Assembly (NCBI GenBank): GCA_023381945.1
Contig: JAMCQY010000412.1
Coordinates: forward strand, 1 to 13,992
Direction of reading: 5' to 3'
DNA: 13,992 bases
DNA from: Deltaproteobacteria bacterium
GTDB lineage: Bacteria; Desulfobacterota; Desulfobaccia; Desulfobaccales; 0-14-0-80-60-11
The notes below the pieces were generated by a model that was not told where the DNA came from, did not search any database, and worked only from the letters and a program-made list of their open reading frames with translations. The position numbers and the translations under genes were made by a program. Below, one piece after another: positions 6,621 to 13,897 of this stretch. The first letter of the stretch is position 1. The number at the start of each line of letters is the position of its first letter.

Positions 6621-8471
6621 TCATGCGAACTGCTCGGCATCTGCCGCCACCACGACACTACCGCCCTCAGCACCCTTATTCTCGATTTGCAGATATAACT
6701 TGGCATCTCCGCTCTTATCCTGATACCAGAAGGGCTCCAGGTCCACATAGTCCGGGGAGGCGAGAATCCCTTCCGCTTTGTACATCAGGTCAGCCTCTAC
6801 ATACGTACTACGGCCGAACACGGAGACGTCATACGGCCCGCCGCCCACAGGCGATACAGCCAGGCGGTGCACCAAGCCCCGGTTAAACCAGCCCGTAATC
6901 TCCCGGGTCATTGTGATCCCGGCGCCTACTTCGATAGCATCGGTGGTTATGCTACGCACCTGGGTCCCGACACCTGCGACCTTCGCCACATAGTTGAGCA
7001 GATAAACCACGGCAAGCGTGACCGTGCCAGAGGTAGAGAGGTAGTAGGCAATCTTGCCGTTCGCATCCGGCTCTACCTGGATGATGTTCCGTTCAACCAC
7101 GGCGTTGACCGCAGCCGGAAACGCTGCCATTCCCAACCCCGGGTCTCCCTCCACCCCGTTCTTCTTGAACGCCATGAAGCTGCTGCCATCATCAGGCATC
7201 CCGTTGAGGAAAACTGCCAAGGTGACACTCTTGCAGCCCATAGGGGCTTCGGTCAGGAAGGCGCTCAGATCAAGCTCGATCCAATCTTCACTCTGAATCT
7301 GGTTCGGCAAAGCCAGGACCGCAGGAGGCACATCAATCATTATGATCTTGGAGAATTCCTGGCTGCCCAGCCGCAAGGCCGGGTCCTCGATGTCATGCCA
7401 GGTCACACCGCCATCGGTCGTCCACTGCCAGGCATCGGTGTCCCGGTTGAACTGCATCTTGGCCTTCGGGTTATTGCCGTTCTCCACCGTTAAGCCAACT
7501 CTTCCGGTCGGGCTGCCGATGGCATCGCTGTCGAGGGTGAACTCGCTGGCCGTGGTTCCCTGGTCGGTACCCTGAGTATGGCCACCGCCGCCCCCGCCCC
7601 CGGTCCCAGCGATAGCAGAGGTGCGCAGGTCGGTGATCACCGTGATAGCCCCGCCAGCAGTAACCGCGGCATAAAGAGGAATCTTGCCGGAAGTAAAGCC
7701 GAGCTGATTAGCCGACACCGCCCCGGTTGCCGGATCAAGTTCCAGGTAATTAGGAACGCCATTGGCCAGGGTCACTTGGCCAGCAGCCGTATCGGTAACC
7801 ACCGAGTCGTTACGCACCTTCCCGGCCTTATATTTGAAATTCAGGCCGTTATGCGGGAGGTTCTGAGCGTAATAGCTTCCCCAGGGATCAATGCCATGCT
7901 CGAGGTCATTCAGGCGATCCCCGACCTTCTGGTATTGGGTGGTTTTGGCAGCCGAATAAAGCATGGCCTGATAGTCATCGCCATCGAGAAGGATCGACAC
8001 GCCGACCACGATGGTCTTGTTGGCGACTGTATGGGTGGCTGCATCCCAATGGAAAGACCGGGTGCCATTGGTGGTAGAGGAAGCAGAGACCGTAGGTACG
8101 CCGCTTTGATCGACATTAAGGTAATAGGTCCCGGTGGCCACCCCCGCCATGCTTACTTGCACCGGAGCAGAATTCTGCCGGATCGTGCCATCCCCCAGGG
8201 TGTAACCGCCCGGATCCACCGTCAGGTTATAACCGGGGCCCGCTAAGACTCCCTCGTCAAAGTCATAGGAATCCAGTCCGATAAGTCCGCGGCGATCCCA
8301 CAAAAGACTGATCTGTAAAACACCCTGGGCCCCTACGGTGGTGCTTATGCCATCCACTCTCCCGAACAGAGTGTTAAGGGCGTTCTCAATGATGGTGTAA
8401 TTCGACTGGTGGCGGGCCTGATAACCGGACCCGACATTGAACCAATCTTTGAACAGTTCGATAAGGCCCAT
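6621..8471 (-). CDS. Phage tail fibre-like structural protein
   Basis: 616 residues, the longest gene of the module. The N-terminal about 45 residues are helical (MGLIELFKDWFNVGSGYQAR, IIENALNTLFGRVDGI), a likely particle-attachment segment. Residues 50-285 are beta-rich with repeated Gly/Thr/Asp turns. A hinge of seven consecutive glycines lies at 291-297, followed by HTQGTDQGTT (298-307), a motif common in phage fibre and structural proteins, and then a domain holding TDAWQWTTDGGVTWHDIE. The C-terminal part (about 365-616) is again beta-rich and ends VVVAADAEQFA. AGGAG (8478-8482 region) precedes the ATG, and the preceding gene's stop lies nine bases upstream. No enzyme motif is seen. Fibre identity is by composition and order, not by a close match. 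Confidence 0.65.
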   Translation of the reverse strand: MGLIELFKDWFNVGSGYQARHQSNYTIIENALNTLFGRVDGISTTVGAQGVLQISLLWDRRGLIGLDSYDFDEGVLAGPGYNLTVDPGGYTLGDGTIRQNSAPVQVSMAGVATGTYYLNVDQSGVPTVSASSTTNGTRSFHWDAATHTVANKTIVVGVSILLDGDDYQAMLYSAAKTTQYQKVGDRLNDLEHGIDPWGSYYAQNLPHNGLNFKYKAGKVRNDSVVTDTAAGQVTLANGVPNYLELDPATGAVSANQLGFTSGKIPLYAAVTAGGAITVITDLRTSAIAGTGGGGGGGHTQGTDQGTTASEFTLDSDAIGSPTGRVGLTVENGNNPKAKMQFNRDTDAWQWTTDGGVTWHDIEDPALRLGSQEFSKIIMIDVPPAVLALPNQIQSEDWIELDLSAFLTEAPMGCKSVTLAVFLNGMPDDGSSFMAFKKNGVEGDPGLGMAAFPAAVNAVVERNIIQVEPDANGKIAYYLSTSGTVTLAVVYLLNYVAKVAGVGTQVRSITTDAIEVGAGITMTREITGWFNRGLVHRLAVSPVGGGPYDVSVFGRSTYVEADLMYKAEGILASPDYVDLEPFWYQDKSGDAKLYLQIENKGAEGGSVVVAADAEQFA

Positions 8472-8480
8472 TACGATCTC

Positions 8481-8951
8481 CTAGACCAGCACCTTGATTA
8501 AGTTCCCCTGCGCATCGAAGCGGCCATAAACCCCATAAGGCAAAATCCCATAGCCACCGTAAAGGGCCAGCTCTTCATAGTTAAGCTGTCGGGTTTTGGT
8601 GCCTTTTGTTTGATTACCGGTGATCTCCCCAAACTTGTCCGTCAGGTTGACATAAATGATGTGGGTGTCGCCGATAGTATGCTTGGCCAGGCCCACGATC
8701 TCGTAGCCTCCGGTATTGCACCGCCGCAAGGATACCGGCTTGCCGATCTCGGCATATAGGAGGTCCCGGTTATTTTGAGCCACCGGGACATTCCGCAGCA
8801 CATTATTGTTAGTTGTGTCTGCTCCCAGGTCGACATCGCAGGCATAGGCCCAGTTGCCACTGGCGTCCTCGATCTGGTAAAACTCTGAGGCGATCTTGCC
8901 GACCAGGTCGCTATCGGCAGAGGCGATCTCGATAACCTTGCGAATGCTCAT
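8481..8951 (-). CDS. Phage virion-associated protein, unknown
   Basis: 156 residues, MSIRKVIEIASADSDLVGKI onward. No signal peptide or membrane segment. The middle includes QIEDASGNWAYACDVDLGAD and KPVSLRRCNTGGYEIVGLAK; the end is Tyr/Gly rich (LYGGYGILPYGVYGRFDAQG). The mix of short strands and Gly-rich turns suits a small connector or adaptor between hub and fibre, which is also what its position suggests, but I recognise no family. Its ATG overlaps the stop of the preceding gene (ATGA at 8948-8951), so translation is probably coupled. It ends nine bases before the fibre-like gene. Confidence 0.6.
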   Translation of the reverse strand: MSIRKVIEIASADSDLVGKIASEFYQIEDASGNWAYACDVDLGADTTNNNVLRNVPVAQNNRDLLYAEIGKPVSLRRCNTGGYEIVGLAKHTIGDTHIIYVNLTDKFGEITGNQTKGTKTRQLNYEELALYGGYGILPYGVYGRFDAQGNLIKVLV

Positions 8952-10543
8952 GCAGCCAGCACCTTAAAGCCATCGATCTCTAACTGGGAGACCTGGCCTC
9001 GTTTGATGGTCTTTTTCATGTCCATGATGAAAATCTGCCGCCCATCGGGAATTTGCACAATGTCGCCTTTTTCCAGGGTCAGGTCGTCATTAATCACCAG
9101 AATCCGAGGGCTGCCCATGGACTTCTGGAAGATCAACTCGGTCACCGCCACCGCATCGGCTTGGTCAAAGGAGCCGATGAAATCGTTCTTAATCTCTTCC
9201 TGGTTCTCTTCCCAATATTTGAGGCCCTCTTGCACCGCAATGGAGCGTTTCTCACAATAGGCGAAATCATAGGGCGTGCCCCAAATCTCATACTGCGCCG
9301 AGCCGAGGGACATCATAATCATCATGATGGCGATGGAGGCCTGGGCCTGGAGCACCTTGCCCCAGGGAATCGTAAACCAGGGAGCCACCGTCGCCCCGGT
9401 GCCAGATGGCCCTACCTGTACCGCTTGCCCGGGGGCGGTCTTATCCGGGATGAATGAGGCTGCCAGATACTCGGCCACCATCACGGTCGCCAGGATCGGC
9501 ACCCACACGGAAATTTTGATGGTAACCGTGCCGTGGAATTCATCGTTCTGCTGGTAGCTCTCCGACCCCACCGGCAAGAGGTTGTCGTTAACCGATTTGA
9601 GGGTTAGCATCCAGGTGTTCTTGGCTCGTTGCCGCCGATCATCAGACCACCAGCAGGGCAGCTTCTCTTGATAAGTGAAAAAGCCGGTGGTAACCTCAGC
9701 TTTCCCCAGGCTTTGCAACGGACTCTCAATCTCGTCCATCACCGAATCGAGGAAAGTAACCTTGACCTTGTTGATCACGTCCTGGGTGCGGGCCGGCATT
9801 TCCAGCCGAAAGACCTTGATGTAATTCGGCAGAACCCGATCAGGGTTGCGGGACAGGTTCTTCGACCACCAGGACAGCTTGCCATCGCCGTTGAAGAACG
9901 GTACCCGACTGATCACCTCAGAGATGGTCAGAAGGCCATCCCACGGCGCTACCAGGCAGAGCTGGTTAATCTTGTGCATGAAGACGCGGCCGGTATTGTA
10001 GGGAATCAGGATTTCATCGTCTGACAACCCCATGAAAATCTGCGCGACATCATGCAGCATGATCCCGATGTCGGTGCCATCGGTATACTCGTTGGTGGTG
10101 ATCTTCCGGCGATTAAAAGACTGTGTGTTCTCGCGGTTATAAGCCGTGACCTTGCAGACGATCATCTTGCTTCGAGGCCCCAGGACCCAGCCGGATTGTC
10201 CCTTAATCATGCCGGTGAAGGTCCAGACCCAAAAGTCCTCGGCTACCCGGGCGTCGCCTTCCCGCAGCCGGATTACGCAGCCATCATTGATATAGCGCCG
10301 CAGTTCCCCGGAATCGCCATGGAAGCTGCCATCTTTATCTGCCAGGGTGAAGGATAGTTGCCCGGGCGTCCACTGCAGGTCGCCCTCGACCATATCGGTC
10401 AGGTCCAGAGGGGGCTGGGTGTTCTTGCCAGTGACGATGTCCGAGATGGAATCTACCGTCGTGTCATAGGCATAGACCTTGTAGGCCGGCTGGCGAATGC
10501 CAATCTTGAGCTTGTCTTCCAAGGTCAGGGACAGAGGCCTCAT
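8948..10543 (-). CDS. Phage tail hub/baseplate-like protein
   Basis: 531 residues from the chosen start. The frame is open further upstream to 10699, but the ATG at 10541-10543 overlaps the stop of the preceding gene as ATGA, and the first plausible protein sequence is MRPLSLTLEDKLKIG. The N-terminal 150 residues (YKVYAYDTTVDSISDIVTG, GQLSFTLADKDGSFHGD, a GD-rich strand, then FTGMIKGQSGWVLG) have the strand pattern and G-D turns of tail hub (gp27/Tal-like) domains. The C-terminus (DDLTLEKGDIVQIPDGRQIF to the end) is another small beta domain of the sort closing such hubs. Residues about 370-420 include a hydrophobic stretch and a Gly/Pro/Thr-rich linker. A baseplate or tail-tip role is inferred from these patterns and from the fibre-like genes downstream. 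Confidence 0.6.
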   Translation of the reverse strand: MRPLSLTLEDKLKIGIRQPAYKVYAYDTTVDSISDIVTGKNTQPPLDLTDMVEGDLQWTPGQLSFTLADKDGSFHGDSGELRRYINDGCVIRLREGDARVAEDFWVWTFTGMIKGQSGWVLGPRSKMIVCKVTAYNRENTQSFNRRKITTNEYTDGTDIGIMLHDVAQIFMGLSDDEILIPYNTGRVFMHKINQLCLVAPWDGLLTISEVISRVPFFNGDGKLSWWSKNLSRNPDRVLPNYIKVFRLEMPARTQDVINKVKVTFLDSVMDEIESPLQSLGKAEVTTGFFTYQEKLPCWWSDDRRQRAKNTWMLTLKSVNDNLLPVGSESYQQNDEFHGTVTIKISVWVPILATVMVAEYLAASFIPDKTAPGQAVQVGPSGTGATVAPWFTIPWGKVLQAQASIAIMMIMMSLGSAQYEIWGTPYDFAYCEKRSIAVQEGLKYWEENQEEIKNDFIGSFDQADAVAVTELIFQKSMGSPRILVINDDLTLEKGDIVQIPDGRQIFIMDMKKTIKRGQVSQLEIDGFKVLAA

Positions 10544-11097
10544 GCCGCGATCCCCATGATCCGAAAGGTAAAGACCAGCTCTTCCAGGGCGCAGTTCTGG
10601 CGGGCTGCCAGATAATGCAGAGTGATAAGATCCTGGCCACCCAGGGCCACCGATTCGATCAGGATTTTGTAGCCGACTAGGGTGCGATCCCGCGGCCACC
10701 AGGTGATGAAGTCATCGGCGGGCGGGTTGAAGTAGAACTCCACGAGGCGCCGCAGGAAATCCAGGAAGAGGCGGCTCCTGGTGCTGTTGTCTCCAGACCA
10801 GTACTCTTTGACCGGACGGTCCGCCCAATATCCCGGCCATTTTAGCGCTTGGTTCCCAGCCAGGGTCTGTTCCACCGGGGTCAGGGGGCGACCCGTCAGA
10901 GGGATGGTGTCGAAGTTCTCCCACTTGTCCGGAAGGTCCGGGTAAATGATGGGCGGAAAGATATTGCCCGGATAATGCAGTTCCCGCAGAGCATCAACCC
11001 CATTCGTCTTTGGCAGGATGGTAAGATCGAGGGCTTCCTCGTCATACCCTTCTGCTGCCTGGATGGTAAAGGATGTGCTTGCAGTCAAGACCGTCAT
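10540..11097 (-). CDS. Phage tail-associated protein, unknown
   Basis: 185 residues, MTVLTASTSFTIQAAEGYDE onward. It contains an acidic start, a Pro-rich middle (NIFPPIIYPDLPDKWENFDT), then DFLRRLVEFYFNPPADDFITWW followed by PRDRTLVGYKILIESVALGG, and closes VFTFRIMGIAA. No known domain is recognised. The position just before the hub-like gene and the ATGA overlap with it (10540-10543) point to a minor tail or baseplate component. It starts one base after the stop of the gene before it. Confidence 0.6.
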   Translation of the reverse strand: MTVLTASTSFTIQAAEGYDEEALDLTILPKTNGVDALRELHYPGNIFPPIIYPDLPDKWENFDTIPLTGRPLTPVEQTLAGNQALKWPGYWADRPVKEYWSGDNSTRSRLFLDFLRRLVEFYFNPPADDFITWWPRDRTLVGYKILIESVALGGQDLITLHYLAARQNCALEELVFTFRIMGIAA

Positions 11098-11098
11098 G

Positions 11099-11929
11099 TT
11101 ACCCCTCTGACTCGGTCACTTCGGTCATAAGTTGTAAGGTCTCTGCGCAACTCAATTCCGGGGCTTGATAAGTGAAGGTCCCCCAGCCGTAATCCCTGGT
11201 CTGCGTGGTTCGATAGACCAGCTTCCCGGTGGCTGGCTCAGCGAGGGAGGCATTTACCAGGTAGGGACTAACCCCTTCCCCACCATCGCCTATCAGATGA
11301 AAGGTAAAGGGCACCTGTTGGTTCACCCTCAGGGGAGCCACCGGGACAGGCTTCGTCAGGATCATCGGCCTGGGGATCGGCCGGTAGACCTCCAAGGCAT
11401 CATTGGCTGCGAACGTCGCCGTATCTTGCCGCTGCCGGAAGATTGCCAGCTCTCCCCGCTTACTATCCCAGGCCACATAGTAGGCAACATCATCTGAGCG
11501 CGGATCGTCGATCTTGGAATAGACCTCGATCTGCATGTTCGTCATGTTGACCTTGGCCAGCCGGCCGCCCTGCCAGATCATCCAGAAATTCTTGTTGTTC
11601 TCCCAGGCGAAGTTGTAGAGCTTCTGCGAGGGCAGATAGATGCAGCCAAGGTGGATCGGGTGTGATGTCTCGAAGTCTTTCCAGAAGTGAATCTCTTTGC
11701 CGCCAAAGCTGTACTGCCAGCCGCCCACCACCAGGTAGCCATCTTGCCGATTGCAAATGCAGTTAGTCGCGGTAGAGAAGAAACCCCACTGCGGGCAGCC
11801 CGGGAGCTTGGTGTAGTCGAAAAACCAGCCCGTCGCATACCCATCAGGGCTATACTCTTGTATCCCGGTTGCAGAGAGTAAAGACCCTCTCCCCATTCGG
11901 TATAATCGGTTCAGGGAGCCAACCGTCAT
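11099..11929 (-). CDS. Phage structural protein, unknown (WD/propeller-like composition)
   Basis: 276 residues from ATG 11929 (MTVGSLNRLYRMGRGSLLSA). The frame is open to an ATG at 11995, but 11929 overlaps the stop of the upstream gene fragment as ATGA, matching how its neighbours start, and CAGGG lies just upstream as a weak ribosome-binding site. The first 190 residues are aromatic-rich short strands with W/D/G turns (YATGWFFDYTKLPGCPQWGF, LVVGGWQYSFGGKEIHFWKD), suggestive of a beta-propeller or similar all-beta fold. The last 80 (PVPVAPLRVNQQVPFTFHLI to the end) look like an immunoglobulin-like domain. Function in the particle cannot be told. Confidence 0.6.
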   Translation of the reverse strand: MTVGSLNRLYRMGRGSLLSATGIQEYSPDGYATGWFFDYTKLPGCPQWGFFSTATNCICNRQDGYLVVGGWQYSFGGKEIHFWKDFETSHPIHLGCIYLPSQKLYNFAWENNKNFWMIWQGGRLAKVNMTNMQIEVYSKIDDPRSDDVAYYVAWDSKRGELAIFRQRQDTATFAANDALEVYRPIPRPMILTKPVPVAPLRVNQQVPFTFHLIGDGGEGVSPYLVNASLAEPATGKLVYRTTQTRDYGWGTFTYQAPELSCAETLQLMTEVTESEG

Positions 11930-12143
11930 TGACCCTGTTGTAATTGACCCGATGATAAGCCGCTTCCCCAGGCACTTCCTTCCCGACCTGTCCACTTAAC
12001 AGCAAAGGTCGCTGGATCAAAGCCGAACCGGGCGTTATAGTGGTTGGTCATCGGATTGTTAAACGTCGCATTCAGGTAATAGCAGTCTGCACCCGGGTGA
12101 TAGAAAAACGTCGCCGTGGCCCAGCCCTCCAGGCTGCCAGCCC
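11926..12143 (-). pseudogene. 3' part of a phage structural gene, truncated at its 5' end
   Basis: An open minus-strand frame ending with TGA at 11926-11928 encodes about 70 residues, including EGWATATFFYHPGADCYYLN and NARFGFDPATFAVKWTG. Aromatic, Gly and Asn content is like the other structural proteins of the module. There is no start codon with a ribosome-binding site; upstream the frame runs straight into the recombinase on the opposite strand and meets a stop at 12178-12180. I read it as the last part of a longer gene whose 5' portion was removed at the junction near 12143. The right limit is approximate. Its stop overlaps the next start, so the original operon spacing is preserved on this side of the break. 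Confidence 0.55.
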
Positions 12144-12638
12144 ACCCTCCTAACCGGGATGCGGTCCGGGGAGCTGTTCAGCCTGAAGTGGGACCAGATA
12201 ATCAATGGCATGATCTACCTGAAGGACACCAAGAGTAACAAACCCCGCCAGATTCCCATCAGTGAACGGCTGGAGCAGGTGTTAAGAGAGGTGCGGCGCC
12301 GGCACCAGCTCAAATCTCCCTATGTTTTCTGCAACAAGGATGGGAAACGGTTCAACGACATCCGGGCTTCCTTCAAATCCGCCTGCCGTAAAGTCGGGAT
12401 CTTTGACTTCCGCTTCCATGACCTGCGGCACACCTTTGCCTCCCACCTGGTGATGAAGGGGGTCGGCCTCAGGGCGGTCCAGGAACTCCTGGGTCACTGC
12501 GATATGAAGCTCACCATGCGCTACGCCCACCTGGCCCCCGGCCATCTGCGGGACTCGGTGAACGTCCTGAATGATTTAGGGGGAGGGCAGCAGATAGAGG
12601 GGAAGTTTTTAGGATTTGATAGGCGGATCAAACTTTAA
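12143..12638 (+). pseudogene. Tyrosine recombinase (phage-type integrase), catalytic domain only
   Basis: Reading from the likely junction, the frame gives PTLLTG and then MRSGELFSLKWDQI. Counting from the ATG at 12159 (159 residues), the catalytic set is complete: Arg2 in TGMRSGE, Lys25 in the beta-hairpin (DTKSNK), His87 and Arg90 in FHDLRHTFASH, His113 in ELLGHCD, and the nucleophile Tyr122 in MRYAHLAPGHL. Intact members have about 300-400 residues with an N-terminal SAM-like core-binding domain, absent here. The ATG has no ribosome-binding site. The gene points away from the phage module and its missing front meets the broken structural gene, so a recombination or deletion probably removed both. 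The isolated domain is not expected to recombine DNA efficiently. Family assignment is secure; whether this integrase belonged to this prophage is not known. Confidence 0.8.
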
Positions 12639-12693
12639 ATATTTGCAAAGCTTCACAAATGGCAAGTAACTCGCTACGACTTGGAAATAAAAA

Positions 12694-12739
12694 GGCAGGG
12701 CCATGGCTGACCCTGTCCCCTGAAAAGGGAGTTATTTTT
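12694..12739 (+). terminator. Terminator-like hairpins after the integrase
   Basis: Two alternative hairpins precede a T-rich run (TTATTTTT, 12732-12739). One is GGCAGGG (12694-12700) with CCCTGTC (12711-12717), a seven-pair stem including one G-T wobble. The other is CCCT (12718-12721) with AGGG (12726-12729) around a GAAA loop, directly before the T run. Either could end transcription before the TetR promoter. The second stem is short, so strength is uncertain. Confidence 0.4.
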
Positions 12740-12760
12740 CTGGAAGGAGGTGAAAAAGGC

Positions 12761-12789
12761 TTGACAAATTAGACAGACCGGTCTAAGTT
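12761..12789 (+). promoter_or_regulatory. TetR promoter with embedded operator
   Basis: TTGACA at 12761-12766 is a perfect sigma-70 -35 box. Exactly 17 bases on, TAAGTT (12784-12789) is a poor but well-placed -10. The spacer and -10 are covered by TTAGACAGACCGGTCTAA (12769-12786). This holds two nested inverted repeats: TTAGAC/GTCTAA with a six-base centre, and the perfect palindrome AGACCGGTCT (12775-12784). A repressor bound here would block RNA polymerase, so the TetR gene that follows is probably autorepressed. Confidence 0.72.
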
Positions 12790-12796
12790 AATTGTC

Positions 12797-13378
12797 ATGA
12801 AACGCTCGCACAACAAAGGCGAAATCGTCCAGGCTGGACTTGACATCATCCTTGCCGGGGGATTCAACGGTACCGGCATCGAGGCGATCCTTAAGCAGGC
12901 AAATGTGCCGAAAGGATCTTTCTACAACTTTTTCTCCAGCAAGGAGGAATTTGGCCTCGCTGTCATTGACCTCTTCCTTTCCAAGATGGGCGGGCTGCTG
13001 CAACCGCTCATGGAAGACGTCTCGTTGCCCCCCCTTATACGGATCAGGAAATCCTTGGAAGCCCTTATCACCCGGTTTGAAGGTAATAACTGCTCAAAAG
13101 GGTGCCTGATCGGCAATCTGGCGCTCGAAATGTCCGATCAGAGTGAGGCGTTCAGGCAGCGTCTGGAGGATGCTCTCCAGGGGTGGATCGGTTCCCTTGC
13201 CGTGATCCTCGAAGAAGCCCGGAAGGAAGGGGCTGTCCCCATCGATGTCGAACCCGTGGTACTCGCGGAGAATATCGTGGCTTCCTTCGAAGGTGCTCTC
13301 TTGCGCGCAAAGGTGAAGAAGTCGGTCGAACCGCTGAAAAACTTTATACATCTCTATTTCGACATATTTCTGGCCTAG
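12797..13378 (+). CDS. TetR-family transcriptional regulator, NemR/AcuR-like
   Basis: 193 residues. The helix-turn-helix is at about 26-46 (TGIEAILKQANVPKGSFYNFF), followed by SSKEEF as in TetR proteins. The ligand-binding half contains NNCSKGCLIGNLALEMSDQS (97-116). By pattern, C103 falls where NemR of E. coli has its electrophile-sensing Cys106, with C99 nearby, so a cysteine-based sensor of reactive electrophiles or oxidants is plausible (inference). Its own promoter carries the AGACCGGTCT operator and the same palindrome lies before the next gene, so it likely represses both. The ATG has no ribosome-binding site and lies only seven bases after the predicted -10, so the message may be leaderless. 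A nearby GGAGG with TTG at 12761 is not an alternative start because that frame meets a stop after three codons. Complete and normal length. Confidence 0.88.
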   Translation: MKRSHNKGEIVQAGLDIILAGGFNGTGIEAILKQANVPKGSFYNFFSSKEEFGLAVIDLFLSKMGGLLQPLMEDVSLPPLIRIRKSLEALITRFEGNNCSKGCLIGNLALEMSDQSEAFRQRLEDALQGWIGSLAVILEEARKEGAVPIDVEPVVLAENIVASFEGALLRAKVKKSVEPLKNFIHLYFDIFLA

Positions 13379-13427
13379 AGGGTAGCTGAGGGCTTTTGAG
13401 AGGCTTTCTCAGTACCCTCAATTTTCG
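13378..13427 (+). terminator. Strong rho-independent terminator after the TetR gene
   Basis: GAGGGTA (13378-13384) pairs with TACCCTC (13413-13419), and CTGAG (13386-13390) pairs with CTCAG (13408-13412), a 12-pair stem broken only by one bulged G. AATTTT follows. The stem starts on the last base of the TetR stop codon. It separates the regulator from its presumed target gene, which therefore needs its own promoter. Confidence 0.75.
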
Positions 13428-13441
13428 CACCCGCAGGCAAG

Positions 13442-13453
13442 TAGACCGGTCTA
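13442..13453 (+). promoter_or_regulatory. Second TetR operator, upstream of the winged-helix gene
   Basis: TAGACCGGTCTA is a perfect 12-base palindrome and shares AGACCGGTCTAA with the operator in the TetR promoter. It lies 50 bases before the ATG of the downstream gene, where it could block a promoter. TACAAT at 13473-13478 is a possible -10, but I see no clear -35. Occurrence of the same rare palindrome before both genes is the main evidence that the TetR protein binds it. Confidence 0.72.
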
Positions 13454-13503
13454 AATATGGCGAAGACCAAGATACAATGAAAACTCAGAGGAGGTAATTT
13501 AAA

Positions 13504-13890
13504 ATGGGACATGGCGCAAATGCTAAGGAAGCGGCCTACATGTTACTTGCCGAGCGATTGAACAGGAATCCGGTCGGAACGCCAATTAACGAGGAGCTGA
13601 TGGAAATACTCCACTATCTCTTTACCGAGAGTGAGGCCATGGTGGGCGGCAAATTCCCTATGGCACCTATGAAATTGGAACAGGTCGCCAGTAGCACAGG
13701 AATTGAAAAAGATGAGTTGGAAAGAACGCTTCAAAGCATGATCCACAAAGGCTTGGTACTGAACATACCAACGCCGGCTGGTACTGTTTACATGCTCTCT
13801 CCAATGATGGTCGGCTTTTTTGAGTTTACATTTCAACGGCTGAATGAACCGGATTACGTGGAAATCAGTTCTGTCCGGTTAACTGATTAA
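13504..13890 (+). CDS. Winged-helix N-terminal part of a probable 4Fe-4S protein, likely IS-truncated
   Basis: 128 residues, beginning MGHGANAKEAAYMLLAERLN. The stretch LNRNPVGTPINEELMEILHY and the winged-helix at about 50-110 (MKLEQVASSTGIEKDELERT, then GLVLNIPTPAGTVYMLSPMM) resemble the N-terminal region of longer 4Fe-4S ferredoxin-type proteins of deltaproteobacteria, recalled from family knowledge. Those proteins continue into a helical region and ferredoxin clusters (CxxCxxC). Here the protein stops after FFEFTFQRLNEPDYVEISSV plus RLTD, just where insertion-sequence sequence begins, and it has no cysteine at all. It is therefore probably the front of a gene broken by the element. AGAGGAGGT (13487-13495) is an excellent ribosome-binding site. 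The TetR operator at 13442-13453 suggests control by the upstream regulator. If the family call is wrong, it could be a complete small winged-helix regulator. Confidence 0.6.
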   Translation: MGHGANAKEAAYMLLAERLNRNPVGTPINEELMEILHYLFTESEAMVGGKFPMAPMKLEQVASSTGIEKDELERTLQSMIHKGLVLNIPTPAGTVYMLSPMMVGFFEFTFQRLNEPDYVEISSVRLTD

Positions 13891-13897
13891 AAAAAGC

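Noticed and set aside
5913..8246. Long plus-strand open frames (for example 5913-6698, 6867-7493, 7578-8246) opposite the phage genes
   Set aside because: They mirror the minus-strand genes, have His/Arg/Pro-rich shadow composition, and lack ribosome-binding sites. The minus-strand genes are supported by coupled overlaps and recognisable patterns.
11995..12037. Second attC-like element (TTAAC ... AGCCGAACCGGGCGTTAT)
   Set aside because: It resembles the 4250-4309 element in part, but its inner arms pair poorly and it lies within open coding sequence of the phage structural gene fragment.
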